NCBI RefSeq assembly: GCF_015832195.1
Contig: NC_052031.1
Coordinates: forward strand, 8,929,850-8,993,849
From: Motacilla alba alba
Lineage: Eukaryota; Chordata; Aves; Passeriformes; Motacillidae
Direction of reading: 5' to 3'
Length of the DNA: 64,000 nucleotides
A program made the position numbers and the translations under genes. Positions 62,518 through 64,000 of this stretch are shown in pieces. Within the stretch, counting starts at the first letter, position 1. Every line of letters starts with the position of its first letter. Under the pieces are notes generated by a model. It did not search any database. It was not told where the DNA came from and saw only the letters and a list, made by a program, of their open reading frames with translations.

Positions 62518-64000
62518 GTACATTCATTCATGTTCTGTACAATGTAAATATATACTTTGAATGTTAAAGACTCGTTATTGCTCAGACTATATTGTGCACT
62601 GTTGGAATTATATAGTAAGTGTTTGGATGTCAGGAGTACTGTTACGACAAAAATATTTGCTGACTCTATGAAAAGAAATTTATAATGAGCCTGTGACCTT
62701 TGACTACATAATCTACAATATTTTTTTTAAGACTAGAAAAAAAGAAGTAAATGATAAGTGTATAATCCAGCTATTTCCCAAACAAGACATACTTTCATGG
62801 CAACTGCTAAAAAAGCCAAACATGTGTTATGGCAGTTTAAACAGAAAGGCCTTACTGCTCTGTATTTTTCTGCAGATAAAAGAAGCTATTTGGGAGTCCA
62901 AGTGTTGATTTTTCTTCCTTAACTCAGCACTTGTAGGCATTCTGCTCTGCTGCTTTTGAACCAAAACAGTTCCAGTATTAATAAAGGAGGAACTATTCCA
63001 TAAAATATTGCTGTTCTTGATGGAGATTGTAATTTTCCAGTGAAAGTTGGAAAGTGACTAATTAAAAGCTGACAAGCAGTTTAATGTCATTCTTCTGTTG
63101 GAGTCCAAATAAATAATTAAGTTTTCCTTTATTTTAGTAAGACAAAATGCCAAGAAGGTAAACAATGAGATGGATGTTTGATTTGTTATATTAAGTATTT
63201 TGATGGCACATTTTAAAATCCAGAGAGTACCCTTTTATGAGAGATATATTGCTTCAATACCCAGGGATTATTTTTTTTTCTTAGTGTTCCTGACCTTTTG
63301 GCCATTTGACTATTAGCTTCCTAAGATGATAGCAATAAATACCTTGTGTTTTCTGTTCAGAGGGAAGACAGGCTATTCATTTGTATTCTCTAAGGATAAG
63401 AGGATAAAAGGAAAACTGAGTATTTTCTTTTCTATTCTCTTTAGAGCAGCTATAAAGGAAACTAGCTATTTATTTGGATTCTCTGAGGGATCGATAGCTT
63501 AATGTGCAAAACATCTGGAATAATTAAAGGAAAGAAGGTGTTTCCATTGCAGAAAACAGTTCTGTAGAATGGGAGTGATTGTATTTTACATGCTTACATA
63601 TTCAGATACTTTTAGAACACTGTTTGACTTTATATACAAATAGTGATAGATTAAATAAAGAACTGCTGTCAGTAACATGGAAACGTATGTTAGCAACAAA
63701 CTTAGAGAATTTAGACTAGATTTAAGAATACACAAAAGGCTTTAAGAGTTTGGGGATCTGTTTATTATAGATAGGAGAGTCATGTAAGACACTTCAATCA
63801 AAATTACAATACAGCCAGTGCTACACTTGAGCTCAAACTTCACTGATTGTTGCTTCTGCCACCTAAGAAAACTCCTCAGGTTTCTGTCTAAATGCTGATG
63901 GCAACATCAAAACTCAAAAAGACAATTTTTTCAATGTACTAGAACCAGTTTGACTTAGCTGTCTTTTAAACCAAATTAGAGGAAAAGGTTTTACTGTGAA
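62518..64000 (+). other. SEMA3A: SEMA3A intron 2, 5' part (runs off the window)
   Basis: AT-rich DNA with no further exon. The next SEMA3A exon, expected to begin with codons for Ile-Val-Trp-Pro, is not found. If the intron were retained the frame would stop after nine more codons at a TAA ending at 62547. A diverged duplication of about 27 bases is present at 63372-63398 and 63465-63491. No transposon is recognised. Confidence 0.85.

Noticed and set aside
1..64000. CRISPR arrays, operons, intact proviruses or DNA transposons
   Set aside because: No regularly spaced repeats, no gene clusters, no paired long terminal or inverted repeats and no polymerase-like frames were seen. The window is an ordinary vertebrate gene locus.

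Overview
This is vertebrate nuclear DNA, almost certainly from a bird. The window holds the 5' end of one protein-coding gene on the + strand: SEMA3A (semaphorin 3A, first described in chick as collapsin-1), a secreted axon-repellent guidance cue. Two coding exons are recognisable. Exon 1 (14565-14676) encodes the start Met, the signal peptide and the first mature residues. Exon 2 (62360-62517) encodes the start of the sema domain. They join in phase across consensus splice sites to give 90 uninterrupted codons that agree with what I remember of collapsin-1. The rest of the gene lies beyond the right edge. The bird assignment rests on the collapsin-1-like N-terminus and on several 5'-truncated CR1 LINE remnants. 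I cannot name the order or species.

Layout: 1-13.9 kb is AT-rich upstream DNA with no recognisable gene, one CR1 remnant (1451-1975), a small minisatellite (679-732) and simple repeats. About 13.89-14.56 kb is the promoter/5'UTR CpG island. It is entered through two long T runs and a G-quadruplex-type G tract, and it contains a short upstream ORF with a good initiation context. Exon 1 follows. Its donor opens a first intron of 47,683 bp (14677-62359), which is AT-rich and has no convincing internal gene. That intron carries three clear but old CR1 remnants, all antisense to SEMA3A, two weak CR1 tips and many low-complexity tracts. Exon 2 and about 1.5 kb of intron 2 finish the window.

No bacterial-type genes, CRISPR array, tRNA, rRNA, intact transposon or provirus was recognised. 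Nearly all open frames over 60 codons look like chance openings or GC-island shadows. The points most worth checking concern RNA processing in the long first intron. These are a candidate poison/recursive-splicing exon (33421-33659) with a very strong polypyrimidine tract and a consensus donor, and a juxtaposed acceptor-donor motif at 56637/56638. The promoter architecture (T29, G4 motif, CpG island, uORF) and the weak donor of exon 2 are also worth a look. These are hypotheses read by eye; no alignment, RNA data or conservation track was available.
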